DNA of 64,000 nucleotides from Flaccisagitta enflata (lineage: Eukaryota > Chaetognatha > Sagittoidea > Aphragmophora): NCBI GenBank assembly GCA_965153355.1, contig OZ231126.1, positions 7,998,001 to 8,062,000 on the forward strand, in the 5' to 3' direction. The position numbers and the translations under genes are program-made. This document shows, piece after piece, positions 44,001 to 54,169 of this stretch (position 1 is its first letter; every line of letters begins with the position of its first letter). The notes below the pieces were generated by a model. The model searched no databases, was not told the origin of the DNA, and saw only the letters and a program-made list of their open reading frames with translations.

Positions 44001-44945
44001 ATTAGAAGTAAAAGGCTGCTGCTGCTGCTGCTGTTATTTTTTTCATACATTATAAAAGTACTATAAAGAGTATATATTAGGGAAGGTTGGGGCTAAAAGG
44101 CAGGGGTTTAAACAGGGGATTTAGACCGCAGCAGCAGCCACAGCAGAGCTGCATTTGAATCTTCCAAATATTTTGGAAGAATCTTGTCATTTCTTCCAAA
44201 TATTTTGGAAGAATCTTGTCATTTCTTCTAAATATTTTCGAAGAATCGTCATTTCTTCCAAATACTTTGGAAGAATTGTCATTTCTTCCAAATATTTTGG
44301 AAGAAATTTCCTATAAATACACTTATCTCTGTCAATTCTTCCAAATTGGAAGAATCTGCTTCAGTTTGGAAGATATTTCCTATAAATGCACTTATCTCTG
44401 TCAATTCTTCCCAATAGGAAGAATCTGCTTCAGTTCAGAAGAAATTTCCTTTAAATGCACTTATCTCTGTCAATTCTTCCAAATTGGAAGAATCTGCTTC
44501 AGTTTGGAAGAAATTTCCTATAAATGCACTTATCCCTGTCAATTCTTCCAAATTGGAAGAATCTGCTTCAATTTGGAAGAAATTTCCTATAAATGCACTT
44601 ATCTCTTTCAATTCTTCCAAATTAGAAGTAAAAGGCTGCTGCTACTGCTGCTGTTATTTTTTCACAAAAGTAAAAGTTCTATAAAAAAGTACTATAAAGA
44701 GTATATATTAGGGAAGGTTGGGGCTAAAAGGCAGGGGTTTAAACAGGGGATTTAGACCGCAGCAGCAGCCACAGCAGAGCTGCATTTGAATCTTCCAAAT
44801 ATTTTGGAAGAATCTTGTCATTTCTTCCAAATATTTTGGAAGAACTGTCATTTCTTCCAAATATTTTGGAAGAACTGTCATTTCTTCCAAATATTTTGGA
44901 AGAATCATGTCAATTCTTCCAAATATTTTGGAAGAATCCTGTCAG
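41031..44945. repeat. Higher-order satellite with 69-bp and 600-840-bp periods
   Basis: The TTCCAAA / TTTGGAA hairpin recurs in a 69-bp unit with TCCTATAAATGCACTTATC and TCTGTCAATTC. Longer blocks repeat: 41156-41760 and 41761-42364 (period about 604 bp), then four copies of a junction module (about 42343, 43183, 44005, 44630) with GGCTGCTGCTGCTGCTGC, a GGGGCTAAAAGGCAGGGG motif and the inverted CCGCAGCAGCAGCCACAGC. No gene. Confidence 0.9.
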
Positions 44946-45178
44946 TACTTCCAAGTTCATTGATCAGACTCGAGACTCTTATCATTGTCCACCTTCGAGA
45001 CTCAATGTCATTGTCCATAATCAAGGCTCAACATCATTGTCCACAATCGAGACTCAACATCATTGTCCACAATCGAGACTACCTCACTGTCCACATTCGA
45101 GACTCAACATTGTCCACAATCGAGACTCAACGTCATTGTCCACAATCGAGAATCAACGTCATTGTCCACACTTGAGAC
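44946..45178. repeat. 26-bp satellite (ATTGTCCACAATCGAGACTC)
   Basis: Eight or nine irregular copies of a unit with CGAGACTCAACATCATTGTC and CACAAT. It is related to the 25-bp satellite that follows the foldback element. Confidence 0.85.
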
Positions 45179-45180
45179 TA

Positions 45181-45787
45181 GGTCTCCCAGAATAACTCAT
45201 TTTGTTAAAAAGTAATAATCCCTGCAGCTTTTTTTGAAGATAATACACCACAAAATAAGAATTCAGCAGCAAAAAATTTTTTTTGAAATTTTTTTATGGC
45301 GGAAGTATTAGGCCAAAGGTGATATAAGGTCAAAATTTCAAAATGAGAATTTCATTAATCTGATTGCAGATTCATAATCCTTGCAAAAAACTGCCAAAAG
45401 AAAGTGCTCTTCTTTTATTGATATTCCTTCAGGAACATTGTCAAAATTAAGGACAAAAATCTAGATCGAGTTAAAATTGCTCTTTTGTTTAAAATTTGTC
45501 TTATTTAAATCTTTGACCTCAATTTTGACAATCTTCCCAAAGGAATATCAAAAAAAGAAGGGCACTTTCTTGTGACAGTTTTTTGCAAGGATCATGAATC
45601 TGCAATCAGATTTGCAAAACTCTCATTTTGAAATTTTGACCTTATATCACCTTTGACCTAACACTTCCGCCATAAAAAAATTTTTAAAAATTTTTTTTCT
45701 GCTGAATTCCTATTCTTTGGTGTATTTTCTTTGAGAAAAGCTGCAGGAATGAGTACTTTTCCATAAAATAAGTTTTTCTGGGAGGTC
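45181..45787. mobile_element. 607-bp near-perfect foldback element with TA duplication
   Basis: Inverted arms of about 290 bp, starting GGTCTCCCAGAA at left and GACCTCCCAGAA read from the right, including GGTGATATAAGGTCAAAATT on both. TA flanks at 45179-45180 and 45788-45789. It interrupts the 25/26-bp satellite. No coding capacity. Confidence 0.88.
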
Positions 45788-46060
45788 TACTTAAGACTCA
45801 ACGTCATTATCCACACTTGAGACTCACATCATTGTCCACACTTTAGACTCACCTCATTGTCCACACTGGAGACTCACCTCATTGTCCACACTTGAGACTC
45901 ACCTCATTGTCCACACTTGAGACTCACCTCATTATCCACACTTGAGACTCACCTCATTGTCCACACTTGAGACTCACCTCATTGTCCACACTTGAGACTC
46001 ACCTCATTGTCCACACTTGAGACTCACATCATTGTCCACACTTGAGACCCATTGTCTCAA
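45788..46060. repeat. 25-bp satellite CACTTGAGACTCACCTCATT
   Basis: About ten copies of a 25-bp unit ending GTCCA. It continues the satellite cut by the foldback element. Confidence 0.9.
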
Positions 46061-46900
46061 GAAATAGAGTCGACTCTTGATTTACAAAGAGGACAACCTC
46101 GACACTTGATTGACGAAGAGGACAACCTCGACACTTGAGTGATGAAGATGACAAGCTCGACACTTGAGTGACGAAGATGACAAGCTCGACACTTGAGTGA
46201 CGAAGAGGACAACCTTGACACTTGATTGACAAAGAGGACAACCTCGACACTTGATTGACAAAGAGGACAACCTCGACACTTGATTGACAAAGAGGACAAC
46301 CTAGACACTTGATTGATGAAGAGGACAAGAGACTCATGTCATTGTCCACACTTGAGACTCACGTCATTGTCCACACTTGAGACTCACGTCATTGTCAACA
46401 CTTGAGACCCATTGTCTCAAGAAACAGAGTCGACTCTCGATTTACAAAGAGGACAACCTCGACACTTGATTGACAAAGAGGACATCCTCGACACTTGATT
46501 GACGATGAGGACAACCTCGACACTTGATTGACGATAAGGACAACCTCGACACTTGATTGACGATAAGGACAACCTCGACACTTGATTGACGATAAGGACA
46601 ACCTCGACACTTGATTGACGATAAGGACAACCTCGACACTTGATTGACGATAAGGACAACCTCGACACTTGATTGACGATAAGGACAACCTCGACACTTG
46701 ATTGACAAAGACGACAACCTCGACACTTGATTGACAAAGACGACAACCTCGACACTTGATTGACAAAGACGACAACCTCGACACTTGATTGACAAAGACG
46801 AAAACCTCGACACTTGATTGACAAAGAGGAAAACCTTGACGCTTGATTGACAAAGAGGACAACCTAGACACTTGATTGATGAATAGGACAAGAGATTCAT
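46061..46900. repeat. 29-bp satellite CACTTGATTGACAAAGAGGA, two blocks
   Basis: A 29-bp unit (CACTTGATTGACGATAAGGA plus CAACCTCGA) in blocks 46075-46330 and 46435-46890. A short 25-bp block and a shared TGAGACCCATTGTCTCAAGA start lie between them. GATAAG and AAAGAG variants are in homogeneous runs. Three minus frames are open. Confidence 0.92.
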
Positions 46901-47610
46901 GTCATTGTCCACAGTTGAGACTCACATTATTGTTCACACTTGAGACTTACGTCATAGTCTACACTAGAGACTCATGTCATTGTCCACACTTGAGACTCAC
47001 GTCATTGTCCACATTTGAGACTCACGTCATTGTCCACATTTGAGACTCACGTCATTGTCCACACTTGAGACTCACATCATTGTCCATATTTGAGACTCAC
47101 GTCATTGTTTAGGTTGAGACTCACATTGTTCACACTTGAGACTCACGTCATTGTCTACACATGAGACTCACGTCATTGTCCACACTTGAGACTCACGTCA
47201 TTGTCCACACTTGAGACTCACGTCATTGTCCACACTTGAGACTCACGTCATTGTCCACACTTGAGACTCACGTCATTGTCCACACTTGAGACTCACGTCA
47301 TTGTCCACACTTGAGACTCACGTCATCGTCCACACTTGAGACTCACGTCATCGTCCACACTTGAGACTCACGTCATCGTCCACACTTGAGACTCACGTCA
47401 TCGTCCACACTTGAGACTCACGTCATGTCCACACTTGAGACTCACGTCATCGTCCACACTTGAGACTCACGTCATCGTCCACACTTGAGACTCACGTCAT
47501 CGTCCACACTTGAGACTCACGTCATCGTCCACACTTGAGACTCACGTCATCGTCCACACTTGAGACTCACGTCATCGTCCACACTTGAGACTCACGTCAT
47601 CGTCCACACT
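46901..47610. repeat. 25-bp satellite CACTTGAGACTCACGTCATT
   Basis: About 28 copies, nearly identical from 47150 on, with a switch from GTCATTGTCC to GTCATCGTCC at about 47325. Ends at the same TGAGACCCATTGTCTCAAGA junction as the block near 46050. Confidence 0.94.
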
Positions 47611-48660
47611 TGAGACCCATTGTCTCAAGAAATAGAGTCGACTCTTAATTTACAAAGAGGACAACCTCGACACTTGATTGACAAAGAGGACAACCTCGAC
47701 ACTTGATTGAAGAAGAGGACAACCTCGACACTTGATTGACGAAGAGGACAACCTCGACACTTGATTGACGAAGAGGACAACCTCGACACTTGATTGACGA
47801 AGAGGACAACCTGGACACTTGATTGACAGAGAGTATAACCTTGACACTTGATTGATGGAGAGGACAACCTCGACACTTGATTGACAAAGAGAACAACCTC
47901 AACACTTGATTGACGATTCGGACCTCAACACTTGATTGACAATGAGGACCTCAACACTTGATTGACAATGAGGACCTCAACACTTGATTGACAATGAGGA
48001 CCTCAACACTTGATTGACAATGAGGACCTCAACACTTGATTGACAATGAGGACCTCAACACTTGATTGACGAAGAGGACAACCTCGACACTTGATTGACA
48101 AAGAGGACAACCTCGACACTTGATTGACAAAGAGGACAACCTCGACACTTGATTGACGAAGAGGACAACCTCGACACTTGATTGACAAAGAGGACAACCT
48201 TGACACTTGATTGACAAAGAGGACAACCTTGACACTTGATTGACAAAGAGGACAACCTTGACACTTGATTGACAAAAAGGACAACCTTGACACTTTATTG
48301 ACAGAGAGGACAACCTCGACACTTGATTGACAAAAAAGACTACCTTGATTTGATTGACGAAAAGGACTACCTCGATTTGATTGACGAAGAGGACTACCTC
48401 GATTTGATTGACGAAGAGGACTACCTCGGCACTTGATTGATGAAGAGGACTACCTCGGCACTTGATTGATGAAGAGGACCACCTCGACACTTGATTGACA
48501 AAGAGGACAACCTCGACAATTGATTGACAAAGAGGACTACCTCGACACTAGACTGATGAAAGGACTACTTCGGCACATGACTCCTGAAGAGGACAACTTC
48601 AACACTTGACTGATGAAGAGGACAACCTCAACACTTGATTGACAAAGAGGACAACCAATG
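47611..48660. repeat. 29-bp satellite with 25-bp and 22-bp variants
   Basis: Same 29-bp family as 46061-46900, with a 25-bp GAGGACCTCAACACTTGATT run (47925-48060), a shortened CTACCTCGATTTGATTGACG run (about 48330-48425) and a more decayed end. It runs up to the DIRS element. Confidence 0.92.
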
Positions 48661-48706
48661 TTGTCCTCTAAGAATACCTTAATTCCTTTAGGGAATTCCG
48701 GATTCC

Positions 48707-48870
48707 TTTCGCCATCCACCCCAATCGACGTGTGGGAATTCGCTCGTCGAAATCTCTCTCAGCGAAAATCCAAACAAAAGGATAAAGCTTTTCCGCCGAG
48801 CCGCATGGTGGCGGCTGGTCTGGGCCTGTCTGGCCATGAACAATAGCCCGTAGCCGGCGAAAAGCCTCAC
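48707..48870. repeat. Right inverted terminal repeat of the DIRS-like element
   Basis: 164 bp, the near-exact inverse of 54006-54169. An extra GAATTCCGGATTCC end at 48676-48706 is present only on this side and in the internal complementary region. The recombinase stop codon (48867-48869) lies inside the repeat. Confidence 0.92.
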
Positions 48871-51767
48871 TCGTCTGAAGAAGGGGGGCCCTGGGGGGTC
48901 ACCCCCAAATCTCTGCAGTAGAAACGGAAAAACACTTCCGCCCCTGACCAGTCACCAGCTCGTAAAATAGCCTCTACGTCAACTCCACCTGCCAAGGCGG
49001 CGGAGGTGGACATGGCTCTGGTTGAGCCCGGAGGTGCATTAATTCCAGCTTGACTAAGAATTGACTTGAGCCGACGAGAAAAGGCTGATGAGGAAAGGCG
49101 GGCAAACGGTGGTTTGTCCTCGCAAAACAAGTAATCATGACTTATATTAAGCTTATTTCTTTCAGCAATGAGCGCCTCTAAGGCCGAAACAGGGCATATG
49201 GAAGAGTCATTAGGCAATCTGTAAATGATAATGGGCTTACCCATCCGGCCTGCTTTATCTGTCTTACTTAGTTGAGACGGGATAAATCTTGCACTAGTTG
49301 AATTAATGGACAGAAAATTGGCCGAAATTCGGAGGCTTGCTAGTTCGGAAGGTCGTCTAGTAGAAGCCATCGCTATGAGAAATGCAGTCTTTCGGATAAG
49401 AAGATGGAAAGGAGTCGGAGAAGGGAAATCGCGAAGTAATTTTATGACTTCTCCGGCGTTCCAAGAAGGAAAGAGGCGACGCGAAGCTGGGCGTCGGTTA
49501 TAAATACCTTTCATGAGACGTTTGATAAGAGGATGTTGACCCACATGAAAACCGTCAATTGGAGGAAGAGTCATGGAAATGGCTGATCTATGTACATTCA
49601 CCGAAGAGTATTTAAGACCTTTCTTGAACAACATGGAAAGGTAATCGGCGACATTATTTACAGAGACGGAATCGATAGAAATGTTGCGGGCACTGAGGAA
49701 GCGGGAGAAAGAGTCCCAGGCTCGATTGTATCTGTCTCCCGAAGATTTCCTCCATCCATCGGAGATAAGCTCGAAGGCTGCATCTGTAACTCCTGAGAGG
49801 TTGTACGCCCTCCTAAAATCTTCCAAGCGACGAGATGAAGAGACTCTAGAAGAGGAGGTGGAAGATCTGTTGACAGGTCTACTAAAAGGCGGCTGTTGAA
49901 AGGCAGACGTCGAACTTGGAGGACGCGTAGTTGTTGAAGCTTGGGAAACCACGACTGGGCGGTCCAAAATGGAATTATCAGGATGAACACTCCTTGAGAC
50001 AGAAGAAGCTTTTCTATCACTCTCGGAATCAGAGGAAGGGGAGGAAATACATATGCGAGGTTGAAGTTCCAGGGGAGAGACAGAGCATCGAATGCTTCTG
50101 CTGTTGGCGCTTCCCCCCACGCCACGAATCGAGGTAACTGAGCCGATTTGGGGGAAGCGAACAGGTCTATTTCCGGTACTCCCCACAACCGGCATATTTT
50201 GCGGAACACTTTGGGACAAAGGTGAAGGTCCGGAAGCTTCTTGAACCTCGACGCAAAATCGGCGTGAAGGTTTTGATCGGAGGGAACATAAACGGGAATT
50301 ATTGCTACCTGTAATTCCGCTGCCAGGAGGAGAATCTCCGTTGCAATTTTGAGAAGTGGCAGTGAATGTGTTCCTCCCTCCTTGGCGATGTACGACAGGG
50401 CTGTCGTTGAGTCTGTCTCCCAAAGGATTGTTTTTACTGGTTTGGTTAAGGAAGGAAAGTAATCCCGGAGGAATATCAACAATGTCATGGCTTCCTTCGC
50501 ATTGATATGGTGACGGGCAAGAGCACCCCATCGCCCGTTCACCATCTTCCCCATGTAAAACAGGCCCCAGCCCTCGTCTGAGGAGTCTGTTGCCACCGTC
50601 AAATCCGCATCCTCCAGACTCGGGTGCCAGATTGGAGCCTTGCAATTTTCCATTGTCAGGTTCAAGACCCATTTCATCTCCTGCTTGGCTTCCTTGGTGA
50701 GATGGAGATGTAGAAGAAGATCCGAGGAGGTCTTGTAGAATTTGTTTAGACACACTTGGATCTGACGGCAATGGAGACGGATTAAGGGTACTGCTGTTAT
50801 TGCTGCAGTCATTAGCCCCAAAAGCTTCATCACTGAGCGGCATGTCGGAGATGGAAGCGAGAGAAGGAGAGTGGCTTGAGATTGGAGAGCCAATAACTTC
50901 CGCTCCTCCAGAGACACTAACTTGGTCTTGCAATCCCACCAAAGACCTAGAAAGAGGAACCTCTGAGCTGGGATGAGATTCGACTTCTTCCAGTTGATCA
51001 CGAATCCAGCATCCTGAAAGGTTTTCAACGCTAATGTCACAAACCGTTGGCATTCCTCCAGAGTTGTTCCCAATATCAGAACATCGTCCAAATAAAGAAT
51101 TGCCCTGACCCCCTTTGAGCGGAGAAACGCGGCCAGAGGGCGGGTTATTTTCGTGAACAGGAATGGGGCTGTACAGAGGCCGAAAGGGAGCACTAGGAAT
51201 TCGTAGAGTATCCCTTTCCAAACAAAACGAAGAAACTTGCGATGAGTTGGGTGAATTAGAAGGTGAAAGAATGCATCTTTTAAGTCTATGGTGGCCCCCC
51301 AATCGCCGGGGCGAAGGAGAGAGGCCACGTCTCTCACAGTGTCCATCTTGAAATGGGGGGCTGAAATAAATTGGCTGTTTAGCGGCTTCAGATTTATTAT
51401 TGGTCGAAAACCTCCGTCTTTCTTTGGGACTACAAAAATGTTTGACGTGTAGCCCAGGGAGAATGGAACTTCTTGAATAGCCCCCTTTGAAATCAGAGAT
51501 TTTACCTCCTCCTCTATTATCAAAGTCTTCTCCTGAGAAAAGTGATGGCGACGGGATAGGTTGGGAAGGCTGAGGGGGGGAGGGCTTATGAACGGAATTT
51601 TGTAACCTTTTAGAGTGTTCAAAATAAATGGCGGGGCCTTCAGGTGATCTTTCCAGAAGTCCCGAAACAAACTTAAACGTCCTCCGACTATGGGTATTGT
51701 TGATGGCTGTCCCGGAGGAGGAAGGGAAGGAGGAGGAGGAGGAGGAGGAGAATGGCGGCCTTGTCAT
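48867..51767 (-). CDS. DIRS-like ORF with C-terminal tyrosine recombinase
   Basis: 966 codons. ATG 51767 overlaps the gag stop as ATGA. The last 330 or so residues are a tyrosine recombinase: an N-terminal SAM-like region (SGDRYNRAWDSFSRFLSAR), catalytic Arg in MASTRRPSELASLR, box II around GSTRAMSTSAALAG with the second Arg, and the nucleophile Tyr in FFRFYCRDLG. The His of a classic HxxR is Gly here. Residues 1-600 or so overlap the RT frame and look low-complexity (Ser/Pro-rich), so only the tail may be the functional enzyme. It would integrate the circular DNA intermediate. Confidence 0.88.
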   Translation of the reverse strand: MTRPPFSSSSSSSFPSSSGTAINNTHSRRTFKFVSGLLERSPEGPAIYFEHSKRLQNSVHKPSPPQPSQPIPSPSLFSGEDFDNRGGGKISDFKGGYSRSSILPGLHVKHFCSPKERRRFSTNNKSEAAKQPIYFSPPFQDGHCERRGLSPSPRRLGGHHRLKRCILSPSNSPNSSQVSSFCLERDTLRIPSAPFRPLYSPIPVHENNPPSGRVSPLKGGQGNSLFGRCSDIGNNSGGMPTVCDISVENLSGCWIRDQLEEVESHPSSEVPLSRSLVGLQDQVSVSGGAEVIGSPISSHSPSLASISDMPLSDEAFGANDCSNNSSTLNPSPLPSDPSVSKQILQDLLGSSSTSPSHQGSQAGDEMGLEPDNGKLQGSNLAPESGGCGFDGGNRLLRRGLGPVLHGEDGERAMGCSCPSPYQCEGSHDIVDIPPGLLSFLNQTSKNNPLGDRLNDSPVVHRQGGRNTFTATSQNCNGDSPPGSGITGSNNSRLCSLRSKPSRRFCVEVQEASGPSPLSQSVPQNMPVVGSTGNRPVRFPQIGSVTSIRGVGGSANSRSIRCSVSPLELQPRICISSPSSDSESDRKASSVSRSVHPDNSILDRPVVVSQASTTTRPPSSTSAFQQPPFSRPVNRSSTSSSRVSSSRRLEDFRRAYNLSGVTDAAFELISDGWRKSSGDRYNRAWDSFSRFLSARNISIDSVSVNNVADYLSMLFKKGLKYSSVNVHRSAISMTLPPIDGFHVGQHPLIKRLMKGIYNRRPASRRLFPSWNAGEVIKLLRDFPSPTPFHLLIRKTAFLIAMASTRRPSELASLRISANFLSINSTSARFIPSQLSKTDKAGRMGKPIIIYRLPNDSSICPVSALEALIAERNKLNISHDYLFCEDKPPFARLSSSAFSRRLKSILSQAGINAPPGSTRAMSTSAALAGGVDVEAILRAGDWSGAEVFFRFYCRDLGVTPQGPPSSDE
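49658..51670 (-). CDS. DIRS-like reverse transcriptase / RNase H / methylase-like ORF
   Basis: 670 codons, nested in another frame over the recombinase ORF. RT: VVPKKDGGFRPIINLKPLN (about 80-98), ATIDLKDAFFHL (126-137), LPFGLCTAPF (161-170), and ILYLDDVLIL with YLDD at 193-196. RNase H: TVATDSSDEGWG, NAKEAM, ETDSTTALSYI and NLHADFASR. Then the DIRS-type Dam-like domain: EIDLFASPKSAQLPRF, YVFPPLPLIPRVI. The true start may be upstream of the Met because the frame stays open. It reverse-transcribes the element's RNA. Confidence 0.92.
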   Translation of the reverse strand: MFRDFWKDHLKAPPFILNTLKGYKIPFISPPPLSLPNLSRRHHFSQEKTLIIEEEVKSLISKGAIQEVPFSLGYTSNIFVVPKKDGGFRPIINLKPLNSQFISAPHFKMDTVRDVASLLRPGDWGATIDLKDAFFHLLIHPTHRKFLRFVWKGILYEFLVLPFGLCTAPFLFTKITRPLAAFLRSKGVRAILYLDDVLILGTTLEECQRFVTLALKTFQDAGFVINWKKSNLIPAQRFLFLGLWWDCKTKLVSLEERKLLALQSQATLLLSLPSPTCRSVMKLLGLMTAAITAVPLIRLHCRQIQVCLNKFYKTSSDLLLHLHLTKEAKQEMKWVLNLTMENCKAPIWHPSLEDADLTVATDSSDEGWGLFYMGKMVNGRWGALARHHINAKEAMTLLIFLRDYFPSLTKPVKTILWETDSTTALSYIAKEGGTHSLPLLKIATEILLLAAELQVAIIPVYVPSDQNLHADFASRFKKLPDLHLCPKVFRKICRLWGVPEIDLFASPKSAQLPRFVAWGEAPTAEAFDALSLPWNFNLAYVFPPLPLIPRVIEKLLLSQGVFILIIPFWTAQSWFPKLQQLRVLQVRRLPFNSRLLVDLSTDLPPPLLESLHLVAWKILGGRTTSQELQMQPSSLSPMDGGNLRETDTIEPGTLSPASSVPATFLSIPSL

Positions 51768-52834
51768 TCTTTGCCGGCCCCCTTGCCGCGAGGGGGGCGG
51801 CTCGTAGCATTTCCCCGCGCAGAAGGCTTGCGGGAAGAAGCTGCCCCAGATTTAAAGTTTTTGCCCCTATTGAAACGAGACTGAGGCTGGCGAGATGCAT
51901 ATGAAAAACTTCCTTTAGCAGCAGGCAAGAAACGGCGGGAAGACTTGTCATCCAAGGACCGAAGCATGAAAGCACTTGAAATGGCTGAGTTGACTTTCTC
52001 TGATTCATTGCCAAAAAAATGAGAGGCAGATGGTTTGGCCTCTTTCAATGCAGACTTAAGTTGTCGGGCTTGAGGAGAGGCAATGACAAGCCGACGGACA
52101 TCTTTAACACAGTTGTTGGAAACAGCTGCAAAGCACGTAGTTGCATCAGAAATTGGCGAGAGAACACTAGACTTAAATGAGTCCTTCGTAGTTGATCGCC
52201 ATTCAGCCCACTCCTCTCTGGAGGGTGGGTTCTTGGGCAGCTCACTCAAGAAGCACTGAATAAAGGCCTTTGCCGATAAAATTGCGTGAGCAGCCGCACC
52301 GGTACAATTCATGGTCGAATTGAGCAAGTTGAACTGAGCCCTAGACTTGGTTTTGACATGTTCGAAGGCGGCGGAAAGAGAATCATCTGCCTTGGGAGCT
52401 GCAAAGGAAGGGGCACCAATTGCATGTGCCCATTTACGTTTGAAACGATTTGTTGAAATGCGGTCCCAATCAGAGGACATTTTACCAAAGGCCAGCTCTT
52501 TAGAAGGACCTTTGTCCGTAGAATCAGACTCGGTAGTTGCATCAGAGAGGCAACGGGCTGTAAGCCACTGGGATTTGACCCATTTGCCCTCTGTCACGTA
52601 CTTCCATGAACGTTTGGAAGACTGAATCGATTCCTTAGAGGAATTAGACTCGGCATCAGAAGGATGAACATCTTCTATGTCCGAGGCCGCACGGGATTGC
52701 TCCGACGAAGATAAAGGCGATTTATCCATCTGGCGATAACGTTTGGTTCGACCAGAGGATGTGCGGCAGGGGGACAAAGGACGCTTCTGTCCTCGACCAG
52801 AAGCCCCCCCTCCTTCTGCTTATAGTATGACGTC
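51764..52834 (-). CDS. DIRS-like gag, C-terminal piece
   Basis: Open from 52834 to the TGA at 51764-51766, no ATG until RQMDKSPL (about 52735). Moderately conserved middle (KRKWAHAIGAP, FNLLNSTMNCTGAAAHAILS) and a basic Arg/Ser/Gly tail (SRFNRGKNFKSG), as in DIRS gag. The lack of an initial ATG and a good AG near 52818 suggest it is spliced to the upstream piece. Confidence 0.75.
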
Positions 52835-53285
52835 ATCAGTCATAGAGCAGAAGGGAACACAATGGAGGGACCGGAAACATGGTTTCACAATGTGTTTTAC
52901 CGGAATGAATGGATGAGGGACCGGAAAACATGGTTTCGATCATCATTCCGGAGTCAAAAATCACGAGGAACAGATTGGAGAGAGAAAGCGCAGCAGGCGA
53001 AAGGAAAGTTGCGTAACACATGAAAGAAAGAAATCACAAAAAAATTTAACCCCAATATACTACGATGACTCCCAGCCTAATCCCCACCAGAGGTGGAGAC
53101 TAGGGGTGGAAGGTGGGAATCGATTGGGGTGGATGGCGAAAGGAATCCGGAATTCCCTAAAGGAATTAAGGTATTCCATTTCGCCATCCACCCCAATCGA
53201 CGTGTGGGAATATGCAAAGAACAGGAGGAAGCGTAGGAATGTAGAGCGGTGATTGGGGTGAGCAAGCGCAAGGAAGAAAACCGAC
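52818..53285 (-). other. Candidate intron between gag pieces, containing the internal complementary region
   Basis: Donor candidates CAG|GTCGGT (53285) or CG|GTTTTC (53281) and acceptor candidates near 52818. The second donor restores frame with the acceptor at 52818; the first does not. The sequence between is non-coding in look. Splicing is inferred, not shown. Confidence 0.4.
53121..53211. repeat. Internal complementary region of the DIRS-like element
   Basis: 53121-53176 equals the outer right end (CGATTGGGGTGGATGGCGAA, AGGAATCC, to GGTATTC) and 53173-53211 equals the outer left end (ATTCCATTTCGCC to GTGGGAAT). They are joined at a shared ATTC (53173-53176). This is the expected copy of a circle junction. 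Confidence 0.9.
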
Positions 53286-53808
53286 CTGGCTGAGACGTTG
53301 GAATCTTAGATAGAGCGTCAGAGAGCAAAGAGCGCAATTGGCCAAAGTCGGCATCTCGTGATTTTGACTGACCAGGTCCACTTGACTGATCTGCAGGCGT
53401 CACGCGGACCGAGCGGTCAAGACGGGAGCGGCTGGCACGGGTCTGGTCACCTACTTCAGCTCTAGCTCCAGCAAGAGACTCCAAAAAAGCGGCCGAGCGT
53501 TTTGGAGATTTGTGTGACGAAGATTCGGGAGGACGAAAGTAGCCAGTAGGAGGAAGGTAACACTCCTCATCATTGGCAACGAAAGCGTCATATTGCGATC
53601 GATATTCGTCTTCGTATTCATTATGATCGGAAAAACTATCGTCCGGAGTGCGGTCCCACCGCGGCGAGAAGGCGCGTTCCTTACGACTTCGATCACGATT
53701 CTCGTCACATTCACGGAGAAGCCTACGCGCTTCGTCATAATCTTGATGAGCGCGAGACTCGGGAGACAAACTTTGCTCCCAGTTTTCATCATCAGAAATC
53801 TCATCCAT
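53286..53808 (-). CDS. DIRS-like gag, N-terminal piece
   Basis: ATG 53808, about 174 codons, Asp/Glu/Arg-rich (MDEISDDENWEQSLSPESR, DEARRLLRE), ending SKIPTSQPG before a GTCGGT. The frame continues to 53077 through the internal complementary region, but that tail simply reads the terminal sequence. Likely the first exon, or first ORF, of gag. Confidence 0.7.
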
Positions 53809-54005
53809 GATGGAAGAGTTTTCACTTGATTTAGATACGATTTCAAGTTCGATCGTTTAGAAGAAAAATGCGACTAAACGAGATAAATGGAAGTGCAATC
53901 AAGACATAAAATGCAATGCACGACGAAAAAGCAGATCAATGTTAATAAACATTTAAATAAAATAATCGAAAAATACGTGTTTACACGAAGCGTGAGCGAA
54001 TAGAA
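53809..54005 (-). promoter_or_regulatory. DIRS-like 5' leader between left repeat and gag
   Basis: About 200 bp between the left inverted repeat and the gag ATG, AT-rich, no open frame. By analogy with other DIRS elements the promoter would be in the left repeat and this would be leader; I see no decisive motif. Confidence 0.35.
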
Positions 54006-54169
54006 GTGAGGCTTTTCGCCGGCTACGGGCTATTGTTCATGGCCAGACAGGCCCAGACCAGCCGCCACCATGCGGCTCGGCGGAAAAGCTTTATCCTTTT
54101 GTTTGGATTTTCGCTGAGAGAGATTTCGACGAGCGAATTCCCACACGTCGATTGGGGTGGATGGCGAAA
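54006..54169. repeat. Left inverted terminal repeat of the DIRS-like element
   Basis: 164 bp, inverse of 48707-48870. Outer end is GGCGAAATGGAAT, whose final GAAT is shared with the flank. Confidence 0.92.

Noticed and set aside
45788-48660. CRISPR-like array of short regular repeats
   Set aside because: Copies are contiguous with no unique spacers, the host is a eukaryote, and no cas genes are present. These are satellites.
49306-52625. Several plus-strand frames of 60-90 codons within the DIRS-like element
   Set aside because: Antisense to well-supported RT and recombinase frames and without recognisable domains.
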